A stretch of DNA of 64,000 nucleotides from Methyloferula stellata AR4 (GCF_000385335.1 NZ_ARWA01000001.1:3550001-3614000); one strand, 5' to 3'. Counted from the stretch's first letter, positions 53,231-63,548 are shown. The notes: generated by a model not told the origin, from the sequence alone. Translations and numbers: made by a program.

Positions 53231-54070
53231 TCAAGACGGGGCAAAGCCTGCAATTTGGCCGTGTCCATGGCCCGGGTAGGCCTCGATCTGGCGGCTGCGC
53301 TTGCCGTGAAAATAGGCGCGCAGCCAGGGGTGATCGGAGTCGAGCATCACCGGAAGAGGCCCGGTCGCGATCACTTTTCCGTCCGCCAAGGCGGCGATTC
53401 GGTCGCAAATCGAATAAAGGCTGTCGAGATCATGGGTCACCATGAAGACTGTGAGCCCCAAGGTTTTTTGCAATGTACCGATCAGTTCGTCGAATTCCGC
53501 CGCGCCTATCGGGTCCAATCCGGAGGTCGGCTCATCGAGAAAGACGAGGTCCGGATCGAGCGCCAGGGCGCGGGCCAAGGCCGCGCGCTTGATCATGCCG
53601 CCCGACAGCTCCGCCGGATATTTATCGGCGGCATCGGGCTTAAGACCGACCAATTCGATCTTCAGCATCGCGAGTTCGTCCAAAAGCCTCGGCGAAAGCT
53701 TCAAATGCTCGCGCATCGGCATTTGCACATTTTGTTTGACTGTCAGGCCGGAAAACAGCGCGCCTTGCTGAAACATCACGCCGAAACGCCGCTCGATCTG
53801 GGCCCGCTCCGGGAGGGAGATCTGATCGAGATCGCTGCCGAAGACGCTGATCTGTCCGCTGCGCTTGGGAATGAGCCCAAGGATGGTGCGCGTCAGGACG
53901 GATTTGCCGGTACCCGATCCGCCGACGAAGCCCATGACCTCGCCGCGCATCACATCGAGATCGAGCCCGTCCATGATCAGTTTCGGTCCGAATCCGACCA
54001 CGAGGTCGCGAACCTTGATGACGACTGCTTCGTCCGTCTGACTTGCCTCGATCAAACTTCCGTCCCTCAA
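53231..54070 (-). CDS. mlaF: MlaF, ATP-binding subunit of MCE transporter
   Basis: A 279-aa ABC ATPase. Walker A is GGSGTGKSV, the signature is LSGGMIKRAALARAL and Walker B is LVFLDEPTSGLDPIG. It drives phospholipid transport with MlaE and MlaD. The likely start is a TTG overlapping the mlaE stop (TTGA), with a second TTG five codons later; both give coupled translation. A C-terminal basic tail follows. Confidence 0.95.
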   Translation of the reverse strand: MRDGSLIEASQTDEAVVIKVRDLVVGFGPKLIMDGLDLDVMRGEVMGFVGGSGTGKSVLTRTILGLIPKRSGQISVFGSDLDQISLPERAQIERRFGVMFQQGALFSGLTVKQNVQMPMREHLKLSPRLLDELAMLKIELVGLKPDAADKYPAELSGGMIKRAALARALALDPDLVFLDEPTSGLDPIGAAEFDELIGTLQKTLGLTVFMVTHDLDSLYSICDRIAALADGKVIATGPLPVMLDSDHPWLRAYFHGKRSRQIEAYPGHGHGQIAGFAPS

Positions 54071-55203
54071 AAAAATCCGACGCTGGCGAAGAACATGGTG
54101 AAAACCCCATCGACCACGATCACCATGAAGATGGATTTGACGACCGATGTCGTGACTTGGCGGCCGAGCGATTCGGCTGAACCTTCGACGGCCAGCCCCT
54201 CGATCGAGGCGATCACACCGATCATGAGCCCCATGAAAGGCGCCTTGATCATGCCGATCAGGAAGCTATGCATGCTGACGGCGCTTTGCAGCCGCAGCAT
54301 GAACGTCTCTGGACTGATGCCGCCATAACCCCAGGTGACGAGAAGACCGCCGAAAAGCGCCGACATGTCGGCGACGAAGGTCAACATCGGCAGACATATG
54401 ATGAGCGCCACGAGGCGCGGCACGATCAAGACATCGATCGGCCGCAGACCCATCACGGTCAAAGCGTCGATTTCCTCGCGCATCTTCATCGAGCCAAGCT
54501 CGGCGGTGATCGCAGCGCCCGACCGGCCTGCGATCATGATCGAGGTCAGAAAGACACCCAATTCGCGCAGGATCAAAATGCCGATGAGATCGATCGCATA
54601 AGCCGTCGCGCCGAAATAACTGAGCTGGAAAACGCCTTGCTGCGCAACGATGCCGCCAACGAGGAAGGTGATGAGGGCGATGATCGGCACGCTGCGAAGC
54701 CCGAAGGCTTCGATGTGATTGACGAGCGCCGTGACGCGAAACTTACGCGGCTCCATCATGAGCTTGCCGGTCGACGCCACTACCTCGCCGAGAAACGACA
54801 AGCCATGGTAGAAATCATGGCCTGCATTGACGATGCTTTCGCCCACATCGGCGAAAAGATCGAACAGACGATTACGCCGCCGGCCGCCCAGGTCGCCAAA
54901 ATCGCGATAGCCCGCCTCCCGCAGCAAAATGCCGTATTCGGGCCGGAGCCTTTCGATGCGCGTCTCAACGCCCTTTGCGACAAGGTTCTGCCGCGTGCGA
55001 TCGAGGAGCCATGCGCCAGCCGTATCGAGGCGGTCGACGCCGCCGAAATCGAGGATGGCGCAACGGCTCACCGCCGCGGTGGCGAGCAGCCGTTCGGCCG
55101 CCAGTTCGATCGCCCGTGAGGTGCCGATTGTCCAATCGCCAGCCAAACCGAATCGTACAGTGTCACCAAAGGGTTCGCTGGAAAATCCCGGGTTTTGCGG
55201 CAC
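54067..55203 (-). CDS. mlaE: MlaE permease with N-terminal STAS domain
   Basis: A 378-aa permease. Residues 1-105 form a STAS-type domain (GLAGDWTIGTSRAIELAAERL, LDFGGVDRLDTAGAWLL), fused to the MlaE permease core, which contains GVFLTSIMIAGRSGAAITAE and MGLRPIDVLIVPRLVAL. In E. coli the STAS protein MlaB is separate; the fusion explains its absence here. First gene of mlaE-mlaF-mlaD. Start GTG 55203 is probable but its ribosome site is weak. Confidence 0.93.
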   Translation of the reverse strand: MPQNPGFSSEPFGDTVRFGLAGDWTIGTSRAIELAAERLLATAAVSRCAILDFGGVDRLDTAGAWLLDRTRQNLVAKGVETRIERLRPEYGILLREAGYRDFGDLGGRRRNRLFDLFADVGESIVNAGHDFYHGLSFLGEVVASTGKLMMEPRKFRVTALVNHIEAFGLRSVPIIALITFLVGGIVAQQGVFQLSYFGATAYAIDLIGILILRELGVFLTSIMIAGRSGAAITAELGSMKMREEIDALTVMGLRPIDVLIVPRLVALIICLPMLTFVADMSALFGGLLVTWGYGGISPETFMLRLQSAVSMHSFLIGMIKAPFMGLMIGVIASIEGLAVEGSAESLGRQVTTSVVKSIFMVIVVDGVFTMFFASVGFF

Positions 55204-55305
55204 GGGTGCGGGCGCCTTTTTCGAGAGATTCGCGCAGACTGAGGCTGCGTCAGAGTCTTCGTTCTTAAAAGCAGGCTGCGGCGAAGTCGAGGCAAGGCCA
55301 GATCT

Positions 55306-56790
55306 TTAGTCGATCTTTGCCCAGAAGGGTTTGACCTCCGAAAGCGCGGTCAGGGCCTCTTTCAGCGCCTTTTCCGGCCCTTCTTCCTTCAAAGCCTCCA
55401 TAAAGCCCGCCAGCGCGCCAGCCGCATAGAGATGGGCCGCTTGCGTCTTGGTCTGCTTTAGACGCGCAATATGCGACGCGGCATCGGCAATAAGTGACTG
55501 CGCGACGGCGAGTTGATATTCCTTATCGAGCAGAGCTTTGAGATCGGAGAGCGCATCTTGCAGCGCCGTCCATCTTTTGAAGGCTTTGCCGGTCGCAAGC
55601 GGTTCGAAGAAGCTCACGACCTCCTGAAGCCGCCCGACGGCCTCGGCGAGAGGATGCAGATCTTCGGCTCTGGCTTTGCCCATTCCAAAGCTCTGCAAAT
55701 TTGCGCCAAGCACCTGAATCTCATCGACGGCCTTGGTCAATTCACGCGCGAGATAGGCCGATAGAGCCTCGCTGCCGGCAACCGACGCCGGGACCTGCAT
55801 GTCCAGCCATGCGGACACTTCGGCAAATAGATTTTTGACGCGGGCTGCCGGCCAGCTCTGCGCGAAAATGCCATAGGCCCGCGTCCGGTTTTCTTCGACC
55901 CTTGCGATGAGGCTCAATACGCCGTCCCAGCGGCCGCGCAGCGCGGCTGGCCGCACATAATCCGTCAGAATCCTGTCGAGATCATAGGCTTTCTCAAGCA
56001 CCGCCTCCAATTGGGTGAAAGGCCGCGCATCCGGCCCCTGGGTTTGAGCATCGAAGCTGCCTGCAAAAAAGCGAAAGGCGCTTTGGATGCGGCGCACCGC
56101 ATGAATATTTTGCTGGATGCTCGGCGCCTGATCTAATGCGGCCAAGGCACGGTTGGTCTCTTCGCGCGCGATGAGCCGAAAGGCGTCGGCGACGCGCATG
56201 GTCTTACCGAGCTTCGAGCCGTCGCTTCCGGAAGGCGGCGGCGAGGCCACGCCGCCGAGCGCATAACCGCGCTCTATATAGGACATGGAGGCGGTCGCCG
56301 GCACGGCCTGCGGCAGGACCTCCGATACGAGACGCACAAGCTCTTCCGCCTCGCCGTCCCGCAAGGTAAATTGAGCTTCGGATAGTGTTGTGGATTGATC
56401 GCCATTGCGAAGACTGGTGCGCTCCAAGCTAATCTCGATCGCAGCCTGCGCCCGGCGATGCAAAACAAGCTCGCGATCGACGCGCATCGTGAAGGCGCCG
56501 CCGATACGGTCGCGAAGCCGGTTCTTTTTGACGAAGGACCGCGCGTCGCTCTCGCTATCGAGACGCCATTCGCCGGTTTTCAGCCGGCCGTCCCGAAATT
56601 TGTCCTTGCGGGAAAAACACCAGATCAGGTCCTGTTCGTGCAAGGCCGCATCGGGCGTATCGAGATAGACGCTGAGGATGCGGCTTTTCTCGACCTCGGC
56701 CGCGTCGGGCGCGAAGAAGATCGCCCGCATGCGGTCATGATCCTCGGCCGAAATCTCAAATCTCAGTTTGAAAGCGCGATCTCGAGACAC
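55306..56790 (-). CDS. CYTH and CHAD domain protein
   Basis: A 494-aa protein. Residues 1-190 form a CYTH (triphosphate tunnel) domain: FKLRFEIS and RILSVYLDTPDAALHEQDL. The usual ExExK start is degenerate, so catalysis is doubtful. Residues about 205-480 are a CHAD helical domain with basic and His-containing helices (NIHAVRRIQSAFRFF). CHAD binds inorganic polyphosphate in known cases. Start GTG 56790 has GAGGGA upstream. Its context is a solitary gene between mlaE and a family B repeat. Confidence 0.87.
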   Translation of the reverse strand: MSRDRAFKLRFEISAEDHDRMRAIFFAPDAAEVEKSRILSVYLDTPDAALHEQDLIWCFSRKDKFRDGRLKTGEWRLDSESDARSFVKKNRLRDRIGGAFTMRVDRELVLHRRAQAAIEISLERTSLRNGDQSTTLSEAQFTLRDGEAEELVRLVSEVLPQAVPATASMSYIERGYALGGVASPPPSGSDGSKLGKTMRVADAFRLIAREETNRALAALDQAPSIQQNIHAVRRIQSAFRFFAGSFDAQTQGPDARPFTQLEAVLEKAYDLDRILTDYVRPAALRGRWDGVLSLIARVEENRTRAYGIFAQSWPAARVKNLFAEVSAWLDMQVPASVAGSEALSAYLARELTKAVDEIQVLGANLQSFGMGKARAEDLHPLAEAVGRLQEVVSFFEPLATGKAFKRWTALQDALSDLKALLDKEYQLAVAQSLIADAASHIARLKQTKTQAAHLYAAGALAGFMEALKEEGPEKALKEALTALSEVKPFWAKID

Positions 56791-56862
56791 GGTTCCCTCA
56801 AGCTTTGAAAGAGGCAGCCTAGACCAGGGTCAGGCCCTGACCATTGCGCAATCAGAGGACCG

Positions 56863-57007
56863 TCATTGCGAGCGAAGCGAAGCAATCCAGGGCAATCGCC
56901 CCCGCAACTGCATGGATTGCTTCGGAGCCATAGCTCGGCTTTTAGCCGAGCGTATTTTATATTTTCGATAGGGCGCGCAAAGCGCGCCCTATCGTTCCTC
57001 GCAATGA
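56863..57007. repeat. Dispersed palindromic repeat, family B, copy 3, with nested hairpins
   Basis: Outer arms TCATTGCGAGCGAAGCGAAG and its complement match copies 1 and 2. Unlike those, this copy carries two inserted stems: GCTCGGCT / AGCCGAGC at 56933 and GATAGGGCGCGC / GCGCGCCCTATC at 56967. Confidence 0.85.
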
Positions 57008-57036
57008 CGGCTTAACGATTAGATCGTGACTCTAGC

Positions 57037-59358
57037 CTAAATCGCGACAAGATGCTCGGGATCCTTGGCCGCCCGCGCCTCGTTGCTCTGCACCTCGGCA
57101 ACCGACAAGGCCGTCATATTCACGATGCCGCGCGCCGTCACAGACGGCGTCAGAATATGGGCCGGCTGCGCCGCGCCGACCAGGATCGGGCCGACCAGCA
57201 GGGCATCTGCCATGACTTTGGTGATCTGATAGGCCGCGTTGGCCGAATCGAGATTGGGCATGATCAGCACATTGGCGTCGCCCTTGAGCCGGGAGGCCGG
57301 CAAGACAAGATCGCGCATCATCTGAGACAGAGCCGAATCGGCCTGCATCTCGCCATCGACTTCAAGCTCCGGCGCGGTATCGCGCAGGATAGCCAGAGCC
57401 GCGCGCATCTTCATGGCCGAATCCGTATCCTCGGAGCCGAAATCCGAATGCGACACGAGCGCGATCTTCGGCACCAGCCCGAAGCGGCGGACGTGATCGG
57501 CGCACATCAGCGCCATTTCCGCGACTTCGGCCGCGGTCGGTTCATAGCGCACATGCGTATCGGCGATGAAGAAGGCGCCCTTATTAGTAATCATCAAGCT
57601 CATGGCGGAGACATCGGTCGCGCCGGGCACGAGCCCGATGATATCCTTGATATGCTTGGCTCTGGGCTTGAAACGCCCGTCCAACCCGCAAAGCATCGCA
57701 TCGGCGTCGCCGCGCTTCAGTGCGAGCGCCGCGATCACCGTCGCGCTCGTGCGTACGATCAGCTTGGCGCCATCGGGCGTGACGCCGCGCCGTCCCGCAC
57801 AGGCGAGATAGGTCGCGACATAATCGCGATAGCGCGGATCATCATTCGGATTGATGAGCTCGAAATCGGCGCCGCGCTTGAGCGACAGGCCATAGCGCTT
57901 GAGGCGTGTCTCGATGACCTCCGGTCGGCCGATCAGAATGGGCTTGGCGATTCCTTCCTCGACGACGGATTGCACCGCGCGCAGCACGCGCTCGTCCTCG
58001 CCGTCGGCATAGATGACGCGCTTGGGGTTGGCCTTCGCCGCCTGGATCAAGGGCTTCATGATGAAGCCCGAGCGGAAGACGAAGCGCGAGAGCTGCTCGT
58101 CATAGGCGTCGAAATCTTTGATCGGCTGTCTCGCGACGCCGGTCTCCATGGCCGCGCGCGCAACCGCCGGTGCGATCCGCAGAATCAGACGCGGATCGAA
58201 AGGCGACGGAATGAGATTATCCTTGCCATAGAGCCGCGCTTCGCCGCCATAGGCCTTGGCGACGACATCGGACGGCGCTTCGCGAGCAAGGCTGGCGATG
58301 GCGCGCACGGCGGCAAGCTTCATGGCCTCATTGATGGTCGAGGCCGCGACATCGAGTGCACCACGGAAAATATAAGGAAAGCAGAGAACATTATTGACCT
58401 GGTTCGGATAATCCGAACGCCCCGTACAGATCATAGCGTCCGGCCGCGCCGCAACGGCCTCCGCCGGGTCGATCTCGGGATTGGGATTGGCGAGCGCCAT
58501 GATCAAGGGCTTCTCACCCATGTCCTTCAGCATGGCCGGCTTCAAAACGCCGCCCGCCGACAGACCTAAAAACACATCCGTGCCGCCGATCACGTCACCG
58601 AGGCTGCGCGCATTGGTTTCGCGCGCATAGACCTCTTTCCATGGGTCCATGAGCGCGGTGCGGCCTTTATAGACGACGCCTTCGATATCGGTGACGAAGA
58701 TATTTTCCCGCTTGGCGCCGAGCAGAACGAGAAGATCGAGGCAGGCGAGCGCGGCGGCGCCCGCGCCCGATGTCACGATCTTCGCATTGGCGATGGATTT
58801 GCCGGCGAATTCGAGCCCGTTCAAAATGGCCGCGCCGACGATGATGGCAGTGCCGTGCTGGTCGTCGTGAAACACCGGAATCGACAGCCGCTCGCGGAGC
58901 CTGCGCTCGACTTCGAAACATTCCGGCGACTTGATATCTTCGAGATTGATGCCGCCGAAGGTTGGCTCCAGCGCCGCCACGACTTCGACCAGCTTGTCGA
59001 CGTCGGTCGCCGCGACCTCGATATCGAAAACATCGATGCCGGCGAATTTCTTGAACAGAACCGCCTTGCCTTCCATGACGGGCTTCGCCGCCAAAGGTCC
59101 TATATTGCCGAGGCCAAGCACGGCCGTGCCATTGGTGATGACAGCCACAAGATTTTGCTTGATCGTGAGCTCACGCGCTTGTGCGGGATCGGCGGCAATC
59201 GCGAGACAGGCAGCCGCCACACCCGGCGAATAGGCGAGCGCCAGATCGCGTTGGTTGGCGAGCGGTTTCGTTGGCTGGATCTCGAGTTTCCCAGGCCGCG
59301 GCGCGCGATGAAAATTCAGCGCGTCGGCGGTCAGCTCCGGGGACAATGGTTCGGTCAT
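57037..59358 (-). CDS. maeB: NADP-dependent malic enzyme with PTA-like domain
   Basis: A 773-aa enzyme. The N-terminal malic enzyme part (residues 1-420) converts malate to pyruvate with NADP; marks are [24 protein letters not shown] and [12 protein letters not shown]. The C-terminal part (about 430-770) resembles phosphate acetyltransferase but is a regulatory, non-catalytic domain in known MaeB proteins. The ATG at 59358 ([12 protein letters not shown]) is the start; an in-frame extension to 59460 comes from a palindromic repeat. A family B repeat lies beyond the 3' end. Confidence 0.95.
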   Translation of the reverse strand: MTEPLSPELTADALNFHRAPRPGKLEIQPTKPLANQRDLALAYSPGVAAACLAIAADPAQARELTIKQNLVAVITNGTAVLGLGNIGPLAAKPVMEGKAVLFKKFAGIDVFDIEVAATDVDKLVEVVAALEPTFGGINLEDIKSPECFEVERRLRERLSIPVFHDDQHGTAIIVGAAILNGLEFAGKSIANAKIVTSGAGAAALACLDLLVLLGAKRENIFVTDIEGVVYKGRTALMDPWKEVYARETNARSLGDVIGGTDVFLGLSAGGVLKPAMLKDMGEKPLIMALANPNPEIDPAEAVAARPDAMICTGRSDYPNQVNNVLCFPYIFRGALDVAASTINEAMKLAAVRAIASLAREAPSDVVAKAYGGEARLYGKDNLIPSPFDPRLILRIAPAVARAAMETGVARQPIKDFDAYDEQLSRFVFRSGFIMKPLIQAAKANPKRVIYADGEDERVLRAVQSVVEEGIAKPILIGRPEVIETRLKRYGLSLKRGADFELINPNDDPRYRDYVATYLACAGRRGVTPDGAKLIVRTSATVIAALALKRGDADAMLCGLDGRFKPRAKHIKDIIGLVPGATDVSAMSLMITNKGAFFIADTHVRYEPTAAEVAEMALMCADHVRRFGLVPKIALVSHSDFGSEDTDSAMKMRAALAILRDTAPELEVDGEMQADSALSQMMRDLVLPASRLKGDANVLIMPNLDSANAAYQITKVMADALLVGPILVGAAQPAHILTPSVTARGIVNMTALSVAEVQSNEARAAKDPEHLVAI

Positions 59359-59413
59359 GGCGAAAGGCCCAGCCCTTGAAATTTTCAGCAGCTTCCAGAG
59401 AAACGCTCGATCA

Positions 59414-59467
59414 CGCCCTCGTGCTTCGAGACGCGCTCCTGACGGAGCGCTCCTCAGCATGAGGGCT
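59414..59467. repeat. Palindromic repeat of the CCTCAGCATGAGGG type, right-facing
   Basis: Runs CGCCCTCG through CTTCGAG to CTCCTCAGCATGAGGGCT. It is the inverted partner of 59487-59535 and forms the false N-terminal extension of maeB. Confidence 0.75.
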
Positions 59468-59486
59468 TTCAGAGTTACAAAGCCTT

Positions 59487-59535
59487 AGCCCTCATCCTGA
59501 GGTGCGAGCGAAGCGAGCCTCGAAGGACGAGGGCG
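59487..59535. repeat. Palindromic repeat of the CCTCATCCTGAGG type, left-facing
   Basis: AGCCCTCATCCTGAGG at the left, then GCGAGCGAAGCGAGC, ending CCTCGAAGGACGAGGGCG. Inverted relative to 59414-59467; sits between maeB and ilvC. Confidence 0.8.
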
Positions 59536-59620
59536 CTCTAACCCGCCATTCGGCGAGTGGCCAGACGACAGCGATAGCTCTGTCTGACACTTGCAGTCTA
59601 GACTGCGGAAGGACAGAGCC

Positions 59621-60691
<1,071 letters not shown>

Positions 60692-60735
60692 TCACTTCAC
60701 CTAACGCGTGTTTCAAGCGTGTTTCACGTCCGGCT

Positions 60736-61299
60736 TTACATCGCTTTCGGTCCGCGCGAAATGGCGGCGACGCCGGTGCGCGACACTTCCACGAGACCGA
60801 TCGGCCGCATCAATTCGATGAATTGATCGATCTTGGTGACGGCGCCTGTCAATTCGAAGACGAAACTTTCGATCGAGGCATCGATCACGCGTGCCCGGAA
60901 GGCTTCGGCCAGACGCAAGGCCTCGACCCGGTCTTCGCCACGGCCGGCCACCTTGATCATCGCGAGTTCGCGCTCGACCGCCCCGCCTGTCAAGGTGAGA
61001 TCGGTGACGCGATGGATCGGCACCAGACGTTCCAATTGATGGCCGATCTGCTCGATCGCTTCCGGCGTGCCGGAGGTCACGATCGTGATGCGCGACAAAT
61101 GTTCGGCATGCGCGACTTCGGCAACCGTCAGGCTCTCGATGTTGTAGCCGCGGCCGGAAAACAATCCGACCACCCGCGCGAGCACGCCCGGCTCGTTGTC
61201 GACGAGCACCGACAGAGTATGGGTTTCTATATTGGATTTCCCAACCGCCGAAGAATAAGGCGAGAGGGGCGCGGCAGGGGGATTAGTGAGTGCGTTCAT
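60736..61299 (-). CDS. ilvN: Acetolactate synthase small subunit
   Basis: A 187-aa regulatory subunit that binds valine and stabilises IlvB. The ACT domain spans about residues 24-100 (HTLSVLVDNEPGVLARVVG, SGRGYNIESLTVAE), followed by the C-terminal activation domain ending SRGPKAM. The ATG at 61299 lies 1 nt after the ilvB stop; the longer frame overlapping ilvB is not used. Confidence 0.95.
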   Translation of the reverse strand: MNALTNPPAAPLSPYSSAVGKSNIETHTLSVLVDNEPGVLARVVGLFSGRGYNIESLTVAEVAHAEHLSRITIVTSGTPEAIEQIGHQLERLVPIHRVTDLTLTGGAVERELAMIKVAGRGEDRVEALRLAEAFRARVIDASIESFVFELTGAVTKIDQFIELMRPIGLVEVSRTGVAAISRGPKAM

Positions 61300-61300
61300 G

Positions 61301-63070
61301 TCACACCAGCATCTTGCCTTCGGAATCGATAACGGCCCCGATATCTTCATCCGTATCGGGCAGGATCATTTCATTATGCGCTTTGCCTGATGGAATCATC
61401 GGCAAGCAGTTCTCGGTTTTGTCGACAAGGCAATCGAAGATGACCGGCCTCGGCGTGTCGATCATTTCCATAATGGCCGCGTCGAGATCGGCCGGGTCGG
61501 AACATCTGATGCCATGCGCGCCATAGGCTTCGGCGAGCTTGACGAAATCCGGCAGCGCTTCCGAATAGCTGTGCGAATAGCGCCCGCCATGCAGCAATTC
61601 CTGCCATTGCCGCACCATGCCGAGATATTCATTGTTGAGGATGAAAATCTTCACCGGCAGATCATATTGAACCGCCGTCGACATTTCCTGCATGTTCATG
61701 AGGATCGAGCCTTCGCCCGCGATATCGACGACGAGTGCATCGCGATGGGCGAGCTGCGCGCCGATCGCCGCCGGCAACCCATAACCCATCGTACCGAGAC
61801 CACCGGACGTCATCCAATGATGCGGATCCTCGAAATGAAAATGCTGGGCGGCCCACATCTGATGCTGACCGACTTCGGTCGTGATGTAGGTGTCTCGGTT
61901 TTTGGTCAATTCGTAGAGGCGCTGCACCGCATATTGCGGCTTGATCACCTTGTCGGATTGTTTGAACGAAAGCGATTTGCGCGCACGCCAGGTGTCGATT
62001 TCGCGCCACCAGGTGTCGAGATGCACTGGGTCGGCCTTATAGCCGCGGTGGCGCCACACTTCGATCATCTGCTGAAGCACATGCGTGCAATCGCCGATGA
62101 TGCCGAGATCGACCTTCACGTTCTTATTGATCGAGGACGGGTCGATATCGATATGAATCTTGCGCGATCCCGGCGAAAAGGCATCGAGCCTGCCGGTGAT
62201 GCGATCGTCGAAGCGCGCACCGACCGCGATCATCAAATCGCAATCATGCATGGCATTATTGGCTTCATAGGTGCCGTGCATGCCGAGCATGCCGAGCCAG
62301 TTCTTGCCAGACGCCGGATAGGCGCCAAGACCCATCAGCGTCGAAGTGATCGGAAAGCCCGTCAGCGCGACGAGTTCGCGCATGAGTTTCGAGGCCTCGA
62401 GCCCCGAATTGATGATGCCGCCGCCCGTATAGAAGACCGGCCGCCGCGCCACGGCCATCATGGCGACCGCCTGTTCGATCTTGGCCGAGTCGCCGAAAAG
62501 CTGCGGCTTATAGGTGCGATGCTCGATATGCTGCGGCCCGATATAGGCGCCCGTGGCGAATTGCACGTCCTTCGGAATATCGATGACGACCGGCCCCGGA
62601 CGGCCGTTCTGCGCGACGTAGAAGGCCTCGTGCAACACGCGGGGCAAATCCTCGATCGAGCGGACGAGATAATTGTGCTTGGTGCAATGGCGGGTGATAC
62701 CGACCGTATCGCATTCCTGAAAAGCATCGGAGCCGATGAGATGCGTCGGAACCTGCCCCGTGATGCAGATCAACGGAATGGAATCCATCAAGGCGTCGGT
62801 CAGGCCGGTGATCGTATTTGTCGCACCGGGTCCCGACGTCACAAGGAGTACGCCGACCTTGCCGCTCGAGCGCGCATAGCCTTCCGCCGCATGTGCCGCA
62901 CCCTGCTCGTGCCGCACGAGGATGTGCCGGACATGATTCTGCTGAAACAAGGCATCGTAAATCGGCAGAACCGCGCCGCCCGGATAGCCGAACAGACAGT
63001 CGACGTCCTGATCCTTCAGGGCTTCGACCACCATCTCGGCTCCGGTCATTTCTTTCGCCATCTCGCTCAT
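61301..63070 (-). CDS. ilvB: Acetolactate synthase large subunit
   Basis: A 589-aa ThDP enzyme. The catalytic Glu lies in HEQGAAHAAEGYARSSGKV; FGYPGGAVLPIYDAL precedes it, and the C-terminal ThDP region reads VDIAGEGSILMNMQE with NNEYLGMVRQW. The usual Asp of GDG is Glu, so Mg binding uses a longer side chain. It starts with ATG 63070 directly after CGGAG; ATG 63061 (MAKEMTG), with GGAG at better distance, may be the real start. ilvN follows by 1 nt. Transcription probably passes an attenuator. Confidence 0.96.
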   Translation of the reverse strand: MSEMAKEMTGAEMVVEALKDQDVDCLFGYPGGAVLPIYDALFQQNHVRHILVRHEQGAAHAAEGYARSSGKVGVLLVTSGPGATNTITGLTDALMDSIPLICITGQVPTHLIGSDAFQECDTVGITRHCTKHNYLVRSIEDLPRVLHEAFYVAQNGRPGPVVIDIPKDVQFATGAYIGPQHIEHRTYKPQLFGDSAKIEQAVAMMAVARRPVFYTGGGIINSGLEASKLMRELVALTGFPITSTLMGLGAYPASGKNWLGMLGMHGTYEANNAMHDCDLMIAVGARFDDRITGRLDAFSPGSRKIHIDIDPSSINKNVKVDLGIIGDCTHVLQQMIEVWRHRGYKADPVHLDTWWREIDTWRARKSLSFKQSDKVIKPQYAVQRLYELTKNRDTYITTEVGQHQMWAAQHFHFEDPHHWMTSGGLGTMGYGLPAAIGAQLAHRDALVVDIAGEGSILMNMQEMSTAVQYDLPVKIFILNNEYLGMVRQWQELLHGGRYSHSYSEALPDFVKLAEAYGAHGIRCSDPADLDAAIMEMIDTPRPVIFDCLVDKTENCLPMIPSGKAHNEMILPDTDEDIGAVIDSEGKMLV

Positions 63071-63123
63071 CTCCGAGAATTCAACAGGTTAGCATGGTTC
63101 GACGCAGAAGCGTTCAGAGCAAT

Positions 63124-63144
63124 AAAAAAGGCCCCTGAGGGCCT
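63124..63144 (-). terminator. Intrinsic terminator (attenuator) in the ilvB leader
   Basis: On the minus strand AGGCCC pairs with GGGCCT across a TCAG loop, followed by six T. It sits 54 nt before ilvB and after the candidate leader peptide, the classical place for an attenuator. Confidence 0.8.
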
Positions 63145-63174
63145 CGGATATGCGCCAGTTCGGGAAGCCGGAGC

Positions 63175-63231
63175 CTATCTCCGTCCCGTCCCCAGCGCTA
63201 TGGATACGATCAACGTAATGTGCAAAGTCAA
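63175..63231 (-). CDS. Candidate ilv leader peptide
   Basis: An 18-codon frame from TTG at 63231 to TAG at 63175. The peptide is rich in branched-chain residues: three internal Leu, three Ile and one Val in 18, in the order LTLHITLIVSIALGTGRR. GGCGGGA lies just upstream, although the start is TTG. It lies between a promoter-like element and the attenuator, so ribosome stalling at Leu/Ile/Val codons could control terminator formation. Evidence is composition and position only. Confidence 0.5.
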   Translation of the reverse strand: MTLHITLIVSIALGTGRR

Positions 63232-63248
63232 TATCCCGCCATCAATAT

Positions 63249-63277
63249 ATTCTACTGAGATAGATGTAACCGAACAA
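63249..63277 (-). promoter_or_regulatory. Candidate ilvB promoter
   Basis: TTGTTC (63277-63272) and TAGAAT (63254-63249) on the minus strand with 17-nt spacing, close to the TTGACA/TATAAT consensus. Initiation near 63242 would place the leader peptide about 10 nt downstream. Confidence 0.5.
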
Positions 63278-63503
63278 ACTCGCAGGGTCAACCGGAGCCT
63301 GCACAAGCTTTAGCCGGAATTTTTCCACGTCCGTCCAAGCTTGTTTGCATCTGGTTGTTTTTGCGAAAAAACCCTAACGTGGCGCCCTGCATGTTTTAGT
63401 AGCTCACGTTCCGTTTATCGGGCAAGCTGGGACTTCACAAAATCACCCGCCGGCCTCCCGGTCGGATGCCAAGGTTCAAATGGTCGTCAGATCCTGGACC
63501 ATC

Positions 63504-63530
63504 TTGTCCCAAGACGGAATTTTGGGACAA
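63504..63530. repeat. Palindrome upstream of the right-end gene
   Basis: TTGTCCCAA and TTGGGACAA, perfect 9-nt arms around GACGGAATT, ending 19 nt before the TTG start at 63549. It could be an operator or a stem in the leader. Confidence 0.6.
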
Positions 63531-63548
63531 AATTTCTTGGAGACAAAA

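Noticed and set aside
57052-58569. 505-codon plus-strand frame opposite maeB
   Set aside because: Antisense shadow of maeB, with Arg/His-rich composition.
59359-59460. N-terminal extension of maeB
   Set aside because: These 34 codons come from a palindromic repeat; homologues begin at MTEPLSPEL.
63226-63231. TTGACT as -35 element of ilvB
   Set aside because: No convincing -10 at 16-18 nt; the upstream TTGTTC-17-TAGAAT fits better. It remains the main alternative to the leader peptide.
61514-63313. Long plus-strand frame of 599 codons opposite ilvB
   Set aside because: It is the antisense shadow of ilvB, rich in Arg/His/Asp, without a domain or ribosome site; GC-rich genes leave such frames open.
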